A DNA stretch of 64,000 nucleotides. It comes from Lysobacter sp. TY2-98. GTDB lineage: Bacteria > Pseudomonadota > Gammaproteobacteria > Xanthomonadales > Xanthomonadaceae. Made by a program: the position numbers and the translations under genes. The first letter of the stretch is position 1. Each line of letters opens with the position of its first letter. The DNA lies in the NCBI RefSeq assembly GCF_003367355.1, contig NZ_CP031413.1, positions 2,212,921 through 2,276,920 on the forward strand, in the 5' to 3' direction. Positions 40,983 to 55,794 of the stretch are shown here, one piece after another. Under the pieces are notes generated by a model that saw only the letters and a list, made by a program, of their open reading frames with translations, searched no databases and was not told the origin of the DNA.

Positions 40983-41486
40983 ATGCGATTCGAAGCGCTC
41001 CAGGCCGACATCACCACGCTGCGCGTCGACGCGATCGTCAATGCGGCGAACAGTTCATTGCTCGGCGGTGGCGGTGTCGATGGTGCGATCCATCGCGCCG
41101 CAGGCCCGGGCCTCGTCGAAGAATGCCGGCGCCTCGGCGGCTGCAACGTCGGCGATGCGCGCATCACGGGGGGCCATCAACTGCCGGCGCGTCATGTCGT
41201 GCACACCGTCGGGCCAGTCTGGCGTGGCGGTGACCGGGGCGAGCCCGAAGCCCTCGCGTCCTGCTATCGCCGCAGTCTCGCGCTCGCCGACGCCGCGAAC
41301 TGCACGTCGATCGCATTCCCCTGCATCAGCACCGGCATCTACGGCTATCCGCTCGCACCCGCGGCCGAAATCGCGATTCGTACGGTGTCGACGTTCGACG
41401 CCGCGCATCTCGAACTCGTCGTGTTCAGCTGCTTCTCCGCCGGAGATCTCGACGTCTATCAGCGACTGCTTGCAGCGCTCGAGTGA
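40983..41486 (+). CDS. macrodomain protein (O-acetyl-ADP-ribose deacetylase, YmdB-like)
   Basis: The 167-residue protein is a MacroD/YmdB-type macrodomain. It shows the ADP-ribose-binding segment [26 protein letters not shown], with the catalytic Asn and Asp, then [24 protein letters not shown] and the diphosphate loop [12 protein letters not shown]. It should hydrolyse O-acetyl-ADP-ribose and perhaps remove ADP-ribose from proteins. It lies eight bases after the VOC gene, so they are probably one transcript. The atp operon ends on the other strand 196 bases further on. Confidence 0.95.
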   Translation: MRFEALQADITTLRVDAIVNAANSSLLGGGGVDGAIHRAAGPGLVEECRRLGGCNVGDARITGGHQLPARHVVHTVGPVWRGGDRGEPEALASCYRRSLALADAANCTSIAFPCISTGIYGYPLAPAAEIAIRTVSTFDAAHLELVVFSCFSAGDLDVYQRLLAALE

Positions 41487-41628
41487 ACCCGCCGCTTTGC
41501 GCGCGGCATCATCGGCACGCGCTCAACGTCATACGACGGCGGAAAAACGCTGCCCGCGATCGCCTTCACGTGATCCAAGAGATCCATGCCTGCGTCATCG
41601 CTGATCGGCGATGGACGTCGAATCCCCG

Positions 41629-41660
41629 AAAACGAAAACGCCGGCACGGGGCCGGCGTTT
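41629..41660 (-). terminator. intrinsic terminator of the atp operon
   Basis: A ten-base-pair AAACGCCGGC/GCCGGCGTTT stem with a five-base loop is followed on the minus strand by TTCGTTTTCG. It lies 22 bases after the atpC stop. Confidence 0.9.
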
Positions 41661-41682
41661 CGTGATGCGATCGCAACGAACC

Positions 41683-42108
41683 TCAGTGCTTGAGGGTCTT
41701 GCGCAGACGCTCCAGCGCCGACAGCTGCGCGATCGACATCGCGAGCTGGTTCTGCGCCTGTTCGAGCGACATCTTCGGATCCTTCTGCGCGAGGATGCGC
41801 TCGGCTTCGTCCTTCGCCGCACGCACCGCCGCCTCGTCGATGTCTTCGGCGCGGATTGCGGTGTCGGCCAACACGGTCACGACGCTCGGCTGCACCTCGA
41901 GGATGCCGCCGGAGATCGCGAAGTCGAGCTTCTCGCCGCCCGGCAGCGTCACGACGACCTTGCCCGGCTTCAGGCGGGTGATCAGCGGCGCGTGCTTCGG
42001 CGCGATGCCGAGCTCGCCGAGTTCGCCGGTCGCGACGACCATTTCGGCGTCGCCGTGGAAGATCTCCTGCTCGGCGCTGACGATGTCGCAACGGATGGTG
42101 GATGCCAT
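41683..42108 (-). CDS. atpC: F1Fo ATP synthase subunit epsilon
   Basis: Epsilon is the central-stalk subunit that couples rotation and can inhibit ATP hydrolysis. The 141-residue protein has the N-terminal beta sandwich ([65 protein letters not shown]) and a C-terminal helical hairpin ([11 protein letters not shown]). It is the last gene of the nine-gene operon, 66 bases after atpD, followed by a terminator. Confidence 0.98.
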   Translation of the reverse strand: MASTIRCDIVSAEQEIFHGDAEMVVATGELGELGIAPKHAPLITRLKPGKVVVTLPGGEKLDFAISGGILEVQPSVVTVLADTAIRAEDIDEAAVRAAKDEAERILAQKDPKMSLEQAQNQLAMSIAQLSALERLRKTLKH

Positions 42109-42174
42109 GGTGTTCTCGCTTGATTCGGAAGACGGCGGCGCCGACTCACATCGACGCCGCTTCGATCAGTCGGC

Positions 42175-43647
<1,473 letters not shown>

Positions 43648-43657
43648 TCAGCAGGGA

Positions 43658-44521
43658 TCAGACTGCCGCGGCGCCGCCGACGATCTCCGAGATTTCCTGG
43701 GTGATCGCGGCTTGGCGGGCCTTGTTGTAGACGAGCTGCAGGGTGCCGATGAGCTTGCTCGCGTTGTCGGACGCAGCCTTCATCGCGACCATGCGCGCCG
43801 CATGTTCAGACGCCACGTTCTCGAGCACGGCCTGGTAGACCAGCGACTCGATGTAGCGCGTCAGCACGTGCGCGAGCACCGTCGGTGCGTCCGGCTCGTA
43901 GATGTAGTCCCAGTCGTGCTGCGCGACCTTGGTGGTCGACGCCGGCAGCGGCAGCAGCTGGTCGAACGTCGCCTGCTGCGTCATCGTGTTGATGAAGTGG
44001 TTGTAGCAGACGAACACGCGGTCGACCGTGCCGGCCTCGTAAGCGTCCAGCACCACCTTCACCACGCCCACGATCTGCTCGAGCTTCGGCACGTCACCGA
44101 TGTGCGTGACCGACGCGATCAGGTTCACCTTCAGGCGACGGAAGAACACCGACGCCTTCTGGCCGATCGTGACGATGTCGACTTCGACACCCTGTTCCTG
44201 CCAGCGGCGGAACTCGCCCACCAGCTTGCGGAACATGTTGTTGTTGAGGCCACCCGCGAGGCCGCGATCGCTCGACACGATCACGTAGGCGACGCGCTTC
44301 ACGTCCTTGCGCTCGACCATGTACGGATGCTGGTAGTCGGTGCTCGCCTGCGCGAGGTGGCCGATCACCTGCTTCATGACTCGCGCGTACGGACGCGAGG
44401 TCTTCATGCGGTCCTGCGCCTTGCGGATCTTCGACGCGGAGACCATTTCAAGCGCGCGCGTCACCTTGCGGGTGTTCTGCACGCTCTTGATCTTCGATTT
44501 GATTTCGCGTCCGCCTGCCAT
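43658..44521 (-). CDS. atpG: F1Fo ATP synthase subunit gamma
   Basis: Gamma is the rotating central shaft. The 287-residue protein begins with the conserved helix [36 protein letters not shown] and ends with the partner helix [38 protein letters not shown]. The central Rossmann-like part has [15 protein letters not shown]. Length is the same as in E. coli. It starts 69 bases after atpA. Confidence 0.99.
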   Translation of the reverse strand: MAGGREIKSKIKSVQNTRKVTRALEMVSASKIRKAQDRMKTSRPYARVMKQVIGHLAQASTDYQHPYMVERKDVKRVAYVIVSSDRGLAGGLNNNMFRKLVGEFRRWQEQGVEVDIVTIGQKASVFFRRLKVNLIASVTHIGDVPKLEQIVGVVKVVLDAYEAGTVDRVFVCYNHFINTMTQQATFDQLLPLPASTTKVAQHDWDYIYEPDAPTVLAHVLTRYIESLVYQAVLENVASEHAARMVAMKAASDNASKLIGTLQLVYNKARQAAITQEISEIVGGAAAV

Positions 44522-44590
44522 CTCTCGCTCGCTCTCGTGCTGCTACCGGGATCGGGCGCGGATATCACCGCGCCCGGATGACCGCTGGAA

Positions 44591-46138
<1,548 letters not shown>

Positions 46139-46190
46139 GGGAGTTTCCCTGGTTCCGACGCGGGCGCCGGGAGTAGATGAATTCGTGGGC

Positions 46191-46718
46191 TTACGCGGCG
46201 AGCGCCGACTGCAGGCGCTCGAGCTTGCCCTTGACCGAGCCGTCGATGACGACATCGCCGGCATCGATCACCGCACCGCCGATCAGCGACGCATCGACCG
46301 CGGATTCCAGCTCGACCTCGCGCCCGAAACGGCGCTTGAGGCCATCACGGATCGCGGCGAGTTCGGCGTCACTGAGCTGCGAAGCGGACGTCACGCGCGC
46401 CTTGACGACGCGCTCGGCTTCCGCGCGCAGCTGCTCGAACAAGCCGGCGATTTCCGGCAGCAGCTCGAGGCGACGGTTGTCGGCCAGCATCGTCAGGAAG
46501 CGCTGCACGCTGGCGTCGCTGCCTTCGATCGCGAGCAGGCGCGTGGCCTTCTCGGACGTCAGCTGCGGATGCTTCAGCACCGCCTGCGCCTGTGGATCGG
46601 CAGCGACGCGGGCAGCGAAGGCCAGCGCCTGCGACCACGCGGTGACACGGCCTTCGTCCCGCGCGGCGTTGAACGCGGCGCGGGCGTAGGGACGGGCAAG
46701 GGTCAGGGCCTGGCTCAT
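46191..46718 (-). CDS. atpH: F1Fo ATP synthase subunit delta
   Basis: Delta ties the top of F1 to the b-subunit stator. The 175-residue protein shows the N-terminal helical bundle [27 protein letters not shown] and the C-terminal [58 protein letters not shown]. The ATG 46718 gives the standard start; the stop of atpF is 13 bases upstream. Confidence 0.98.
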   Translation of the reverse strand: MSQALTLARPYARAAFNAARDEGRVTAWSQALAFAARVAADPQAQAVLKHPQLTSEKATRLLAIEGSDASVQRFLTMLADNRRLELLPEIAGLFEQLRAEAERVVKARVTSASQLSDAELAAIRDGLKRRFGREVELESAVDASLIGGAVIDAGDVVIDGSVKGKLERLQSALAA

Positions 46719-46731
46719 CGATGCGTCTCCG

Positions 46732-47202
46732 TCAGAGCTGGGCGGCCAGCTCGTCGAGCAGCGCGCGGTGGGCGTTGGCGTCGATCTCGCGACGCAGCAC
46801 CTTCTCGGCGCCGACGACGGCGAGCGACGCGACCTGGCCGCGCAATTCCTCGCGGGCACGATTCGCGGCGGCATCGATCTCGGCCTGCGCGACATCCTTC
46901 TGGCGGTTGGCCGTGGCCACCGCTTCGGAATGCGCCTGCTCGACGATCTGGTTCGCGCGCTGGTGCGCCTGCTCGATGATCTCGTTCGCCTTCGCACGCG
47001 CATCGCGCACGACGGAATCGGCGCTGGACTGCGCCTGCTCGAGCGCCTTCTGGCTGTTGTCAGCCGCAGCGAGGCCTTCAGCGATCCTGCGCTGACGCTC
47101 TTCGATGGCCGCGTTGATCGGCGGCCAGATGAACTTCATGGTGACCCAGATCAGCACCGCGAAGGTGATCATCTGGCCAAAGAAGGTCATGTTGATATTC
47201 AT
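46732..47202 (-). CDS. atpF: F1Fo ATP synthase subunit b
   Basis: Subunit b is the peripheral stalk. The 156-residue protein has one N-terminal membrane helix ([22 protein letters not shown]) and then a long charged coiled coil rich in Ala, Gln, Arg and Glu, the usual layout. It is preceded by an 86-base gap with two strong hairpins that separates it from atpE. Confidence 0.99.
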   Translation of the reverse strand: MNINMTFFGQMITFAVLIWVTMKFIWPPINAAIEERQRRIAEGLAAADNSQKALEQAQSSADSVVRDARAKANEIIEQAHQRANQIVEQAHSEAVATANRQKDVAQAEIDAAANRAREELRGQVASLAVVGAEKVLRREIDANAHRALLDELAAQL

Positions 47203-47224
47203 GACAGCTCCGGTGATCGCATAT

Positions 47225-47267
47225 CGGGCGGAATCGCCCGGTCAGCCGCCCGCTGGTGCGGGCGGCT
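47225..47267 (-). repeat. two tandem hairpins in the atpE-atpF gap
   Basis: On the minus strand a perfect ten-base-pair stem AGCCGCCCGC/GCGGGCGGCT (47244-47267, four-base loop) comes just before a six-base-pair stem CGGGCG/CGCCCG (47225-47240). No T tract follows, so transcription should read through. They lie directly 3' to atpE, the most highly needed subunit, and may protect its message. Confidence 0.7.
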
Positions 47268-47288
47268 TTGCAACGGATGACGCAGCGA

Positions 47289-47588
<300 letters not shown>

Positions 47589-47650
47589 TTAAGTGAAGTT
47601 TGAAGGGTGGAACGAAAGGGTGGAGCGGTACCGCGACAGCGGAATCGGGA

Positions 47651-48490
<840 letters not shown>

Positions 48491-48859
48491 CTATCGATTC
48501 AGAAGTTGGGCCGGGACGGCCGCTACTGTCGCCACCAGCACGCCGATCAACAGCGGGAGTGCAGGCAGGCGCCACGCAACGAGGCCGAGCAACAACACGA
48601 TGGCGACCGTGGCCCACTTGGCCGCCATGCCCAACAGGAGTCTCGCCATCGCGACGCCGGCGGTGCCGATGCCGCCACCGAGGGCGATGAGCATCGACAC
48701 GAGTGCCGCCGCGACCACCGCGCCGCCGCCCACCGCCGTCGCGAGCGCATCGCGCACACCGAAGGGGAAGACGGCCAGCGAGGCCAACGCCGTCGCGCCG
48801 GCTTGCCAGACGATCGCGCGCGACGCCAGCCGGCGGCCTGCGGACAATGGATCGTGCAC
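48491..48859 (-). CDS. atpI: ATP synthase subunit I (AtpI)
   Basis: AtpI is a small membrane protein that helps assemble the c ring. The 122-residue protein has four hydrophobic helices in the usual pattern (AIVWQAGATALASLAVFPFG, VGGGAVVAAALVSMLIALGG, AMARLLLGMAAKWATVAIVLLLGLVAW, LPLLIGVLVATVAAVPAQLL). It is the first gene of the operon. The assignment is based mainly on position, size and helix pattern. Confidence 0.9.
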   Translation of the reverse strand: MHDPLSAGRRLASRAIVWQAGATALASLAVFPFGVRDALATAVGGGAVVAAALVSMLIALGGGIGTAGVAMARLLLGMAAKWATVAIVLLLGLVAWRLPALPLLIGVLVATVAAVPAQLLNR

Positions 48860-48913
48860 GCGGGATTCCGTCGGTCTGGAGACTGGCGCGAAAGCGCCCT
48901 GTGGAGCCCCAAA

Positions 48914-48942
48914 AGTATAGAACGCGTGAGTTTTCCGGGCAA
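48914..48942 (-). promoter_or_regulatory. sigma-70 promoter of the atp operon
   Basis: On the minus strand TTGCCC (48937-48942) and TATACT (48914-48919) are separated by exactly 17 bases. The start codon of atpI lies 54 bases downstream of the -10 box. It is the best-formed housekeeping promoter in the window. Confidence 0.8.
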
Positions 48943-49272
48943 CCGGCGGAAGCCATGTCGGCCGGGAATTCGGCCCTGCGCCGTGGACTCCATCGATCGG
49001 GCAGCGGCACCGTGATCACGATCACCGATCGGGCGGCGTGTCCGCGCCCTCGCTGCGGCCGATTCGCCAAGCGATGCGGCACCGCTGGTGGCGCGACCCG
49101 AGGCGGCCGTCGAACACCCGACGTGCCCCGGAACCTTTTCGCCGCGACCCGGTCGGACTCTATGTCCGCGCCGGTCATGACGCCTCTCCTCGTCGACGGT
49201 GGCCTGCGACGGACCACGCCCCGGCCCCGGCCGGGGCTTTTTTTTGGCGCCGCGACGCCTTCGCGAGGCGCC
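48943..49272. other. 330-base gap with an orphan plus-strand terminator
   Basis: This lies between the atp promoter and the end of lpdA. No convincing protein is encoded. It holds a ten-base palindrome CGTGATCACG at 49011-49020 and, near its right end, a strong plus-strand intrinsic terminator with no plus-strand gene before it. A short RNA gene is possible. Confidence 0.5.
49212..49241 (+). terminator. strong intrinsic terminator with no gene upstream
   Basis: A GCCCCGGC/GCCGGGGC stem of eight GC pairs with a four-base loop is followed by eight T on the plus strand. No plus-strand gene lies within 8 kb upstream, so it points to a non-coding or antisense transcript. On the minus strand it has no T tract and cannot terminate lpdA the same way. 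Confidence 0.75.
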
Positions 49273-51072
49273 CTACTTCTTCTTCGGGATGTAGAGGTCG
49301 GTGATCGTGCCTTCGAACACTTCGGCGGCCATGCCCACCGACTCGCTGAGGGTCGGATGCGGATGGATCGTCATGCCGATGTCGGCGACCTCGCAGCCCA
49401 TTTCGATCGCGAGCGCGACTTCGGCGATGAGATCGCCCGCGTGCACGCCAACGATCCCGCCGCCGATGACGCGATGGCTGGCTTCGTCGAACACGAGCTT
49501 GGTGAAACCTTCGGTGCGACCGAGACCAATCGCGCGACCGCTCGCCGCCCACGGGAACTTGCCGACGCCGACCTTCAGGCCCTTCGCCTTCGCTTCGGTT
49601 TCGGTAACGCCGACCCACGCGATCTCCGGATCGGTGTAGGCGACCGACGGAATCACCCGCGCGACCCATTCGCGCTTTTCGCCGGCGGCGACTTCGGCGG
49701 CGAGCTTGCCCTCGTGCGTCGCCTTGTGCGCGAGCATCGGATTCCCGACGACGTCGCCAATCGCGAAGATGTGCGGCACGTTCGTGCGCATCTGCCGATC
49801 GACCGGAATGAAGCCGCGGTCGGTGACCTGCACGCCTGCGGCTTCGGCGCCGATCTTCGCGCCGTTCGGGCTGCGACCGACTGCAACGAGCACGCGATCG
49901 TAAGCGGTCGGCTGCGGCGCACCCTCGCCTTCGAACGTCACTTTGATGCCGGCCTTCGTCGCTTCGACACCGGCTGCCTTGACGTTGAGATGCACGGCAA
50001 CGCCCTGCTTCTTCAGGCGATCGGCGAGCGGCTTGACCAGGTCGACGTCCGCACCCGGCATGAGCTGCGAGGCGAGCTCGACCACGGTGACCTGCGATCC
50101 CAGCGCGCGATACACCGTCGCCATTTCCAGGCCGATGATGCCGCCGCCGACGACGAGCAACGACTTCGGCACGTCGGCGAGATCGAGCGCGTCGGTGGAA
50201 TCCATGACGCGCTTGTCGGCCCATGGGAAGTTCGGCAGCTTCACCGCCTGCGAGCCCGCGGCGATGATGCATTGCTCGAAGCGGATGAGCTGCGTACCGG
50301 CCTCGCCCTGCACTTCGACTTCGTTCGGCGAGACGAACCGACCGGTGCCCTGCACCGTGCGCACCTTGCGCTGCTTCGCCATGCCGGCGAGGCCCTTGGT
50401 CAGCTGGCCGACGACCTTGTCCTTGTACGTGCGCAGGGCGTCGAGTTCGATCTTGGGTGCGCCGAAGGTGATGCCGTAGTCCTTCGCATGCTGCGCTTCG
50501 TCGATGACGGCGGCCGCGTGCAGCAGCGCCTTCGATGGGATGCAGCCGACGTTGAGGCAGACGCCGCCGAGCGACGCATAGCGTTCGACGAGCACGGTGT
50601 CGAGGCCGAGATCCGCAGCGCGGAATGCGGCGGTGTAACCGCCGGGACCGGCGCCGAGTACGAGCATCCGGCATTCGACGTCGGCCTTTCGAGCGGTCGA
50701 AGCGGCGGCGTTCGGCGCGGACGCAGACCCGTGCGCCGCCGGTGCAGGAGCCGGGGCGGCTGCGGGTGCGGCAGGCGCGGTCGCCGCTGCCGGGGCGGGT
50801 GACGCTGCCTTCGCGTCCGCTCCCGCGGCGGCCTCGGCCTCGAGCACGACGATCACCGCGCCTTCCGACACCTTGTCGCCCAGCTTGACGCGCAGCTCCC
50901 GCACGATGCCTTCAGCGGACGACGGCACTTCCATCGTCGCCTTGTCGGATTCGAGGGTGACGAGACCCTGATCCTTCGCCACGCGATCGCCGACCGCGAC
51001 CAGCACCTCGATCACAGGCACGTCATCGAAGCCACCGATATCGGGGACTTTCACTTCGATCGGGGTCGCCAT
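49273..51072 (-). CDS. lpdA: dihydrolipoamide dehydrogenase (PDH E3) with N-terminal lipoyl domain
   Basis: E3 reoxidises the lipoyl groups of pyruvate dehydrogenase with NAD. The 599-residue protein begins with a lipoyl domain (residues about 3-80, lipoylated Lys in [10 protein letters not shown]), an Ala/Pro linker of about 40 residues, then the flavoprotein: FAD loop [19 protein letters not shown], redox disulfide [13 protein letters not shown] loop [39 protein letters not shown], and the catalytic His in [12 protein letters not shown]3 with its own lipoyl domain occurs in some beta- and gammaproteobacterial PDH operons. The ATG overlaps the mscS stop as TGATG. Confidence 0.97.
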   Translation of the reverse strand: MATPIEVKVPDIGGFDDVPVIEVLVAVGDRVAKDQGLVTLESDKATMEVPSSAEGIVRELRVKLGDKVSEGAVIVVLEAEAAAGADAKAASPAPAAATAPAAPAAAPAPAPAAHGSASAPNAAASTARKADVECRMLVLGAGPGGYTAAFRAADLGLDTVLVERYASLGGVCLNVGCIPSKALLHAAAVIDEAQHAKDYGITFGAPKIELDALRTYKDKVVGQLTKGLAGMAKQRKVRTVQGTGRFVSPNEVEVQGEAGTQLIRFEQCIIAAGSQAVKLPNFPWADKRVMDSTDALDLADVPKSLLVVGGGIIGLEMATVYRALGSQVTVVELASQLMPGADVDLVKPLADRLKKQGVAVHLNVKAAGVEATKAGIKVTFEGEGAPQPTAYDRVLVAVGRSPNGAKIGAEAAGVQVTDRGFIPVDRQMRTNVPHIFAIGDVVGNPMLAHKATHEGKLAAEVAAGEKREWVARVIPSVAYTDPEIAWVGVTETEAKAKGLKVGVGKFPWAASGRAIGLGRTEGFTKLVFDEASHRVIGGGIVGVHAGDLIAEVALAIEMGCEVADIGMTIHPHPTLSESVGMAAEVFEGTITDLYIPKKK

Positions 51073-52199
51073 CACTCGTTCTCCGGGCTCGTTCCGGCGC
51101 CCGCGGGGGCGACCGGTGGATCTTCATGGATCTCGCGTTCGACGTCGCGCTGGGCGTCGTTCTCGGCGAGTGCCGCGCGCTCGCGCGGCGTGGGCAGCGG
51201 CGCGTCGGGCGTCGCCTCGTTGTCTTCCGGCACCACACGACCGCTGAGCATCGCGATGGCCTCGACGCCTTCGTGACCGAACAGGCTGCGCACGTGCAGG
51301 TCGCGCTGCGGAAACGGGATGTCGATGCCGTAGCGCTGCAATGCGGTGTGCAACGCCCAGTTGTACGCCGCCTTGACTGCCGACGGACGACGCGTGGCCT
51401 CGGCGTTGAGCCACACGATCAGCTGGAACTCGAGGCGACTTTCACCGAACTCGACCAGCCACACCTGCGGGCCGCGCGGGCCGTCGTGCGCCAGCGTGAA
51501 CGGCACTTCGCAGGCCGCTTCGATCGCCGCCTTCTTGACTGTTTCCTTGTCGGCCCCATAGGCGACGCCGAAGGGAATGCGCATGCGCCGCGACGCTTCG
51601 AGCAGCGTCCAGTTCACCACGCGCCCGCTGACGAACTCCGCGTTCGGCACCAGGATGTTCAGGTTGTCGTTGGTGCTGATGCGCGTCGCGCGGATCTTGA
51701 TGTCGCGCACCACGCCGTGCACGCCGGATTCGAGTTCGACGAAGTCGCCGATCTTGATCGAGCGGTCGAACAGCAGGATCAGGCCCGACAGGAAGTTGTT
51801 GAAGATCGCCTGCAGGCCGAAACCGAGGCCGACCCCGATCGCACCCGCGAACACGGTGAACTTCGACACCGGAATGCCGGCGACTTCCAGCGCGATCAGG
51901 AAGCCGACGAACATCAGCGCATAGCGCAGCACGCGGCTGACCGTGTAGACCGACGCCGCGTTCCCGCCCTCGCGCGCGCCGTAGCGCATCAGCGCACGGC
52001 CGACCAGCCGCGACATCGCGAAGAACACGACGAGCAGGAAGATCGCGGAGGCGAGATCGCCCACCGTCAGATCGAGCCCGGCGACGCGCACGAGCTCATA
52101 GTCGAGGAACGGCTGCACGCCCTGCCAGCCGTCCTGCGCGGCGTCGCGGACGCGCGCGCTGGCGTCGTGCAGTTCGCGCGCCGTCTGCGCGTGCGGCAT
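51072..52199 (-). CDS. MscS-family mechanosensitive channel
   Basis: The 375-residue protein is a small-conductance mechanosensitive channel homologue. It has three to four membrane helices, the pore helix [34 protein letters not shown], and the cytoplasmic beta and alpha/beta domains ([35 protein letters not shown]). The last 55 residues are acidic and Pro-rich. MscS channels release solutes on osmotic downshock. It starts two bases after aceF stops and its own stop overlaps lpdA, so it is translated as part of the PDH operon. This placement is unusual. The ATG 52199 was chosen since upstream sequence belongs to aceF. Confidence 0.95.
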   Translation of the reverse strand: MPHAQTARELHDASARVRDAAQDGWQGVQPFLDYELVRVAGLDLTVGDLASAIFLLVVFFAMSRLVGRALMRYGAREGGNAASVYTVSRVLRYALMFVGFLIALEVAGIPVSKFTVFAGAIGVGLGFGLQAIFNNFLSGLILLFDRSIKIGDFVELESGVHGVVRDIKIRATRISTNDNLNILVPNAEFVSGRVVNWTLLEASRRMRIPFGVAYGADKETVKKAAIEAACEVPFTLAHDGPRGPQVWLVEFGESRLEFQLIVWLNAEATRRPSAVKAAYNWALHTALQRYGIDIPFPQRDLHVRSLFGHEGVEAIAMLSGRVVPEDNEATPDAPLPTPRERAALAENDAQRDVEREIHEDPPVAPAGAGTSPENE

Positions 52200-52201
52200 C
52201 G

Positions 52202-53641
<1,440 letters not shown>

Positions 53642-53880
53642 GCAGGGCTCCGCAAGTGATGGTGCCAAACCGCCATTCTCGCCCGCCGTGGACGATCGCG
53701 CCAATCGCGTGACGTGGACGCCGCGTGCACATGCGACTAGCCGAAGCGATGTCGCGTACGTGTCGAAGCGACCGTCCGCGGGGCAAGGGAGGTTCAGTGG
53801 CCAGAGGTTAGGTTGACTGCACCGGTCAGTGGCGCTGTCCGGTCCTGCAAACGATTACACGATTATTAGGAGGCCACTCC

Positions 53881-54516
53881 ATGGCACGTCACCTTTCTCT
53901 TGCCCTTCTGGGCACCCTCGCCCTCGCTCCGTGCGCGTTTGCACAGGACGCGGGAACCTCGTCCGCCAGCGGCAAGCATGTCGCGATCGTCGGCGGCGTC
54001 GCACTGAACAACCCGACCGGCAACGCTGACATCAACGGCGCGCGCACGAATCTCGACGGCGAGGCCGTCGGCACGCTGGGCGCAAGCTGGTTCATCAACG
54101 ACAACATCGCCATCGAAGGCTGGGGCGCCAGCAAGGCCGGCTATCGCATGACGACGGCCAACGGCAAGGTCGGCAGCGTCGATGCGCAGCCGTACGCACT
54201 GAGTGGCCAGTACCACTTCGGTTCGCCCGACAAGACGGTGCGCCCGTTCGTGGGCTTGGGCTACTACCAGATGAACTATGACAACGAGTCGGCGCAGGCG
54301 GGCGCGGCGCTGGCGGGTCAACGCATCGGTGTTGAAACCGCGCAGGGCCCGATGGCGACCGTGGGCGCCGATCTCAACCTCGGCGAGCACTGGTTTGCGC
54401 GCGGCGACGTGCGCTATCTGCACGGCAACTCGGATCTCTCGGTGAACGGCGTCAAGGCCGGCGAGGTCAAGGCCAACCCGGTCGTTGTCGGCGTCGGTAT
54501 CGGTACACGCTGGTAA
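53881..54516 (+). CDS. OmpW family outer-membrane protein
   Basis: The 211-residue protein has a signal peptide (ending CAFA) and an eight-stranded barrel typical of OmpW/AlkL: GDINGARTN-type loops, LGASWFINDNIAIEGWGAS, SGQYHFGSPDKTVRPFVGLGYYQMNY, GADLNLGEHWFARGDVRYL and a C-terminal strand ending in Trp. These proteins form narrow channels for hydrophobic molecules. GGAGG is nine bases before the ATG. It is divergent from aceF across a 239-base gap and ends at its own terminator, so it is a single-gene unit. Confidence 0.93.
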   Translation: MARHLSLALLGTLALAPCAFAQDAGTSSASGKHVAIVGGVALNNPTGNADINGARTNLDGEAVGTLGASWFINDNIAIEGWGASKAGYRMTTANGKVGSVDAQPYALSGQYHFGSPDKTVRPFVGLGYYQMNYDNESAQAGAALAGQRIGVETAQGPMATVGADLNLGEHWFARGDVRYLHGNSDLSVNGVKAGEVKANPVVVGVGIGTRW

Positions 54517-54536
54517 GTCACGCGACAGCGGGAACG

Positions 54537-54570
54537 CAACGGGCCCTTCGGGGCCCGTTTCGTTTCGGGC
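54537..54570 (+). terminator. intrinsic terminator of the ompW-like gene
   Basis: A stem ACGGGCCC/GGGCCCGT with a TTCG loop (54539-54558) is followed by TTCGTTTCG. It starts 23 bases after the stop codon. Confidence 0.75.
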
Positions 54571-54636
54571 GTGCGGATTCACGCGTCGCGCGGGTTGAGG
54601 TGATTAGCCTTCAGATGGACCGTTCGGAGTTGTTTG

Positions 54637-54840
54637 ATGACGACGAAACTCGAGGGCCCGTTGCGTCGCGAGATCGACGTTGGCGGGCAGCCCTATACGC
54701 TGACGATCGACAAGGACGGCCTGCGTCTGGTCGCGAAGGGCAAGCGCAAAGGATTGGAGCTGGGTTGGAAGGCGCTGATCAGCGGAGACGCCGCGCTCGC
54801 CGCCGCACTGCAGGGCAGCCTGCAACAGCTGAGGCACTGA
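54637..54840 (+). CDS. small hypothetical protein upstream of the Nei-like gene
   Basis: The 67-residue protein is preceded by CGGAG eight bases upstream of its ATG. Its sequence pattern (REIDVGGQPYTLTIDKDGLRLVAKGKRKGLELGWKALISGDAALAAAL) looks like a small beta-meander plus helix, with strong charge alternation. It is soluble. Its stop is three bases before the glycosylase start, so they form one transcript. I do not recognise a family. Confidence 0.75.
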   Translation: MTTKLEGPLRREIDVGGQPYTLTIDKDGLRLVAKGKRKGLELGWKALISGDAALAAALQGSLQQLRH

Positions 54841-54843
54841 GCG

Positions 54844-55794
54844 ATGCCCGAAGGTCCCTCGCTCGTCATCCTGCGCGAAAGCGCCGAATCACTCGCTGGC
54901 CTCAAGGTGCTGGAGGCCACCGGCAACACCAAGCAACCGCTCGAACGCCTGCCCGGCTCGCGTCTGCGCGCCGTGCGCACGTGGGGCAAACACTTCCTGC
55001 TCGACTTCGGCGACTTCGCCATCCGCATCCACATGCTGATGTTCGGCAGCTACGCCATCGATGAGCGCAAGCCCGACAAGACGCCGCGGCTCTCGCTGCG
55101 CTTCACTCGCAAGCGCGAGATCAACTTCTATTCGTGCTCGGTGCGGTACATCGAGGCGCCGTTGGAGGAGGTCTACGACTTCTCCGCCGACGTGATGTCG
55201 GACACATGGGATCCGAAGGCCGCGCGCGCCAAGCTGAAGGCGATGCCGAAGATGATCTGCGCCGATGCATTGCTCGAGCAGGAAGTCTTCGCGGGCGTCG
55301 GCAACATCATCAAGAACGAAGTCCTGCACCGCATCCGCGTGCATCCGATGACGCGCGTCGGCGACCTGCCGCCCCGCAAGCTCTCGGACATGATCCGCGA
55401 AGCGCGCGACTACAGCTTCGACTTCTACCGCTGGAAGAAGGAGTTCACCCTGCGCGCGCACTGGCAGGTGCACGCCAAGAAGACCTGCCCGCGCGATGGA
55501 ACGCCGCTGAGCTTTGAACGTCACCTCGGCACCAAGAAGCGCCGCGCGTTCTGGTGCGACACGTGCCAGGTGTTTTACGGCGATGCGCGGCCGGCTACGA
55601 AACCGGCCGCGACCGTCGCGATGAAGCGGACGAATCGGTCCGCTGCTGGCGATGCTGCGACCCCGACATCGAAGCGCGCAAAGAAGGCGCCGCCGAAAGT
55701 TGCGACGCCGCGCGCGGCGAAGGCCGCTCCGAAGCGAGCATCGCGGCCCGCAACGAAGGCGGCCAAGGCCGCGAAAGGCGTCAGTCGCCGATGA
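54844..55794 (+). CDS. Fpg/Nei-type DNA glycosylase with altered zinc finger and basic tail
   Basis: The 316-residue protein is a base-excision glycosylase/AP lyase. It starts MPEGP, giving the catalytic N-terminal Pro2 and Glu3; the helix-two-turn-helix is LLEQEVFAGVGNIIKNEVLHRIRVHP. In place of a C-x2-C...C-x2-C zinc finger it has Cys215 and Asp218, then Cys238 and Cys241, so one zinc ligand is missing or replaced by Asp. After residue 245 a tail of about 70 residues rich in Lys, Ala, Pro and Arg resembles histone H1-like DNA-binding tails. It is expected to remove oxidised bases. It converges with the secreted-protein gene, overlapping by 14 bases. Confidence 0.88.
   Translation: MPEGPSLVILRESAESLAGLKVLEATGNTKQPLERLPGSRLRAVRTWGKHFLLDFGDFAIRIHMLMFGSYAIDERKPDKTPRLSLRFTRKREINFYSCSVRYIEAPLEEVYDFSADVMSDTWDPKAARAKLKAMPKMICADALLEQEVFAGVGNIIKNEVLHRIRVHPMTRVGDLPPRKLSDMIREARDYSFDFYRWKKEFTLRAHWQVHAKKTCPRDGTPLSFERHLGTKKRRAFWCDTCQVFYGDARPATKPAATVAMKRTNRSAAGDAATPTSKRAKKAPPKVATPRAAKAAPKRASRPATKAAKAAKGVSRR

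Noticed and set aside
41459..41587. Minus-strand 42-residue frame starting MDLLDHVKAIAGSVF, just after the atp terminator
   Set aside because: It reads rather like a peptide, but overlaps the end of the macrodomain gene, has only a weak AGG upstream and no recognisable homologue; support is too thin.
49011..49020. Palindrome CGTGATCACG as a regulator operator for the atp operon
   Set aside because: It lies 70 bases upstream of the atp -35 box, matches no operator I know, and a ten-base palindrome can easily arise by chance.
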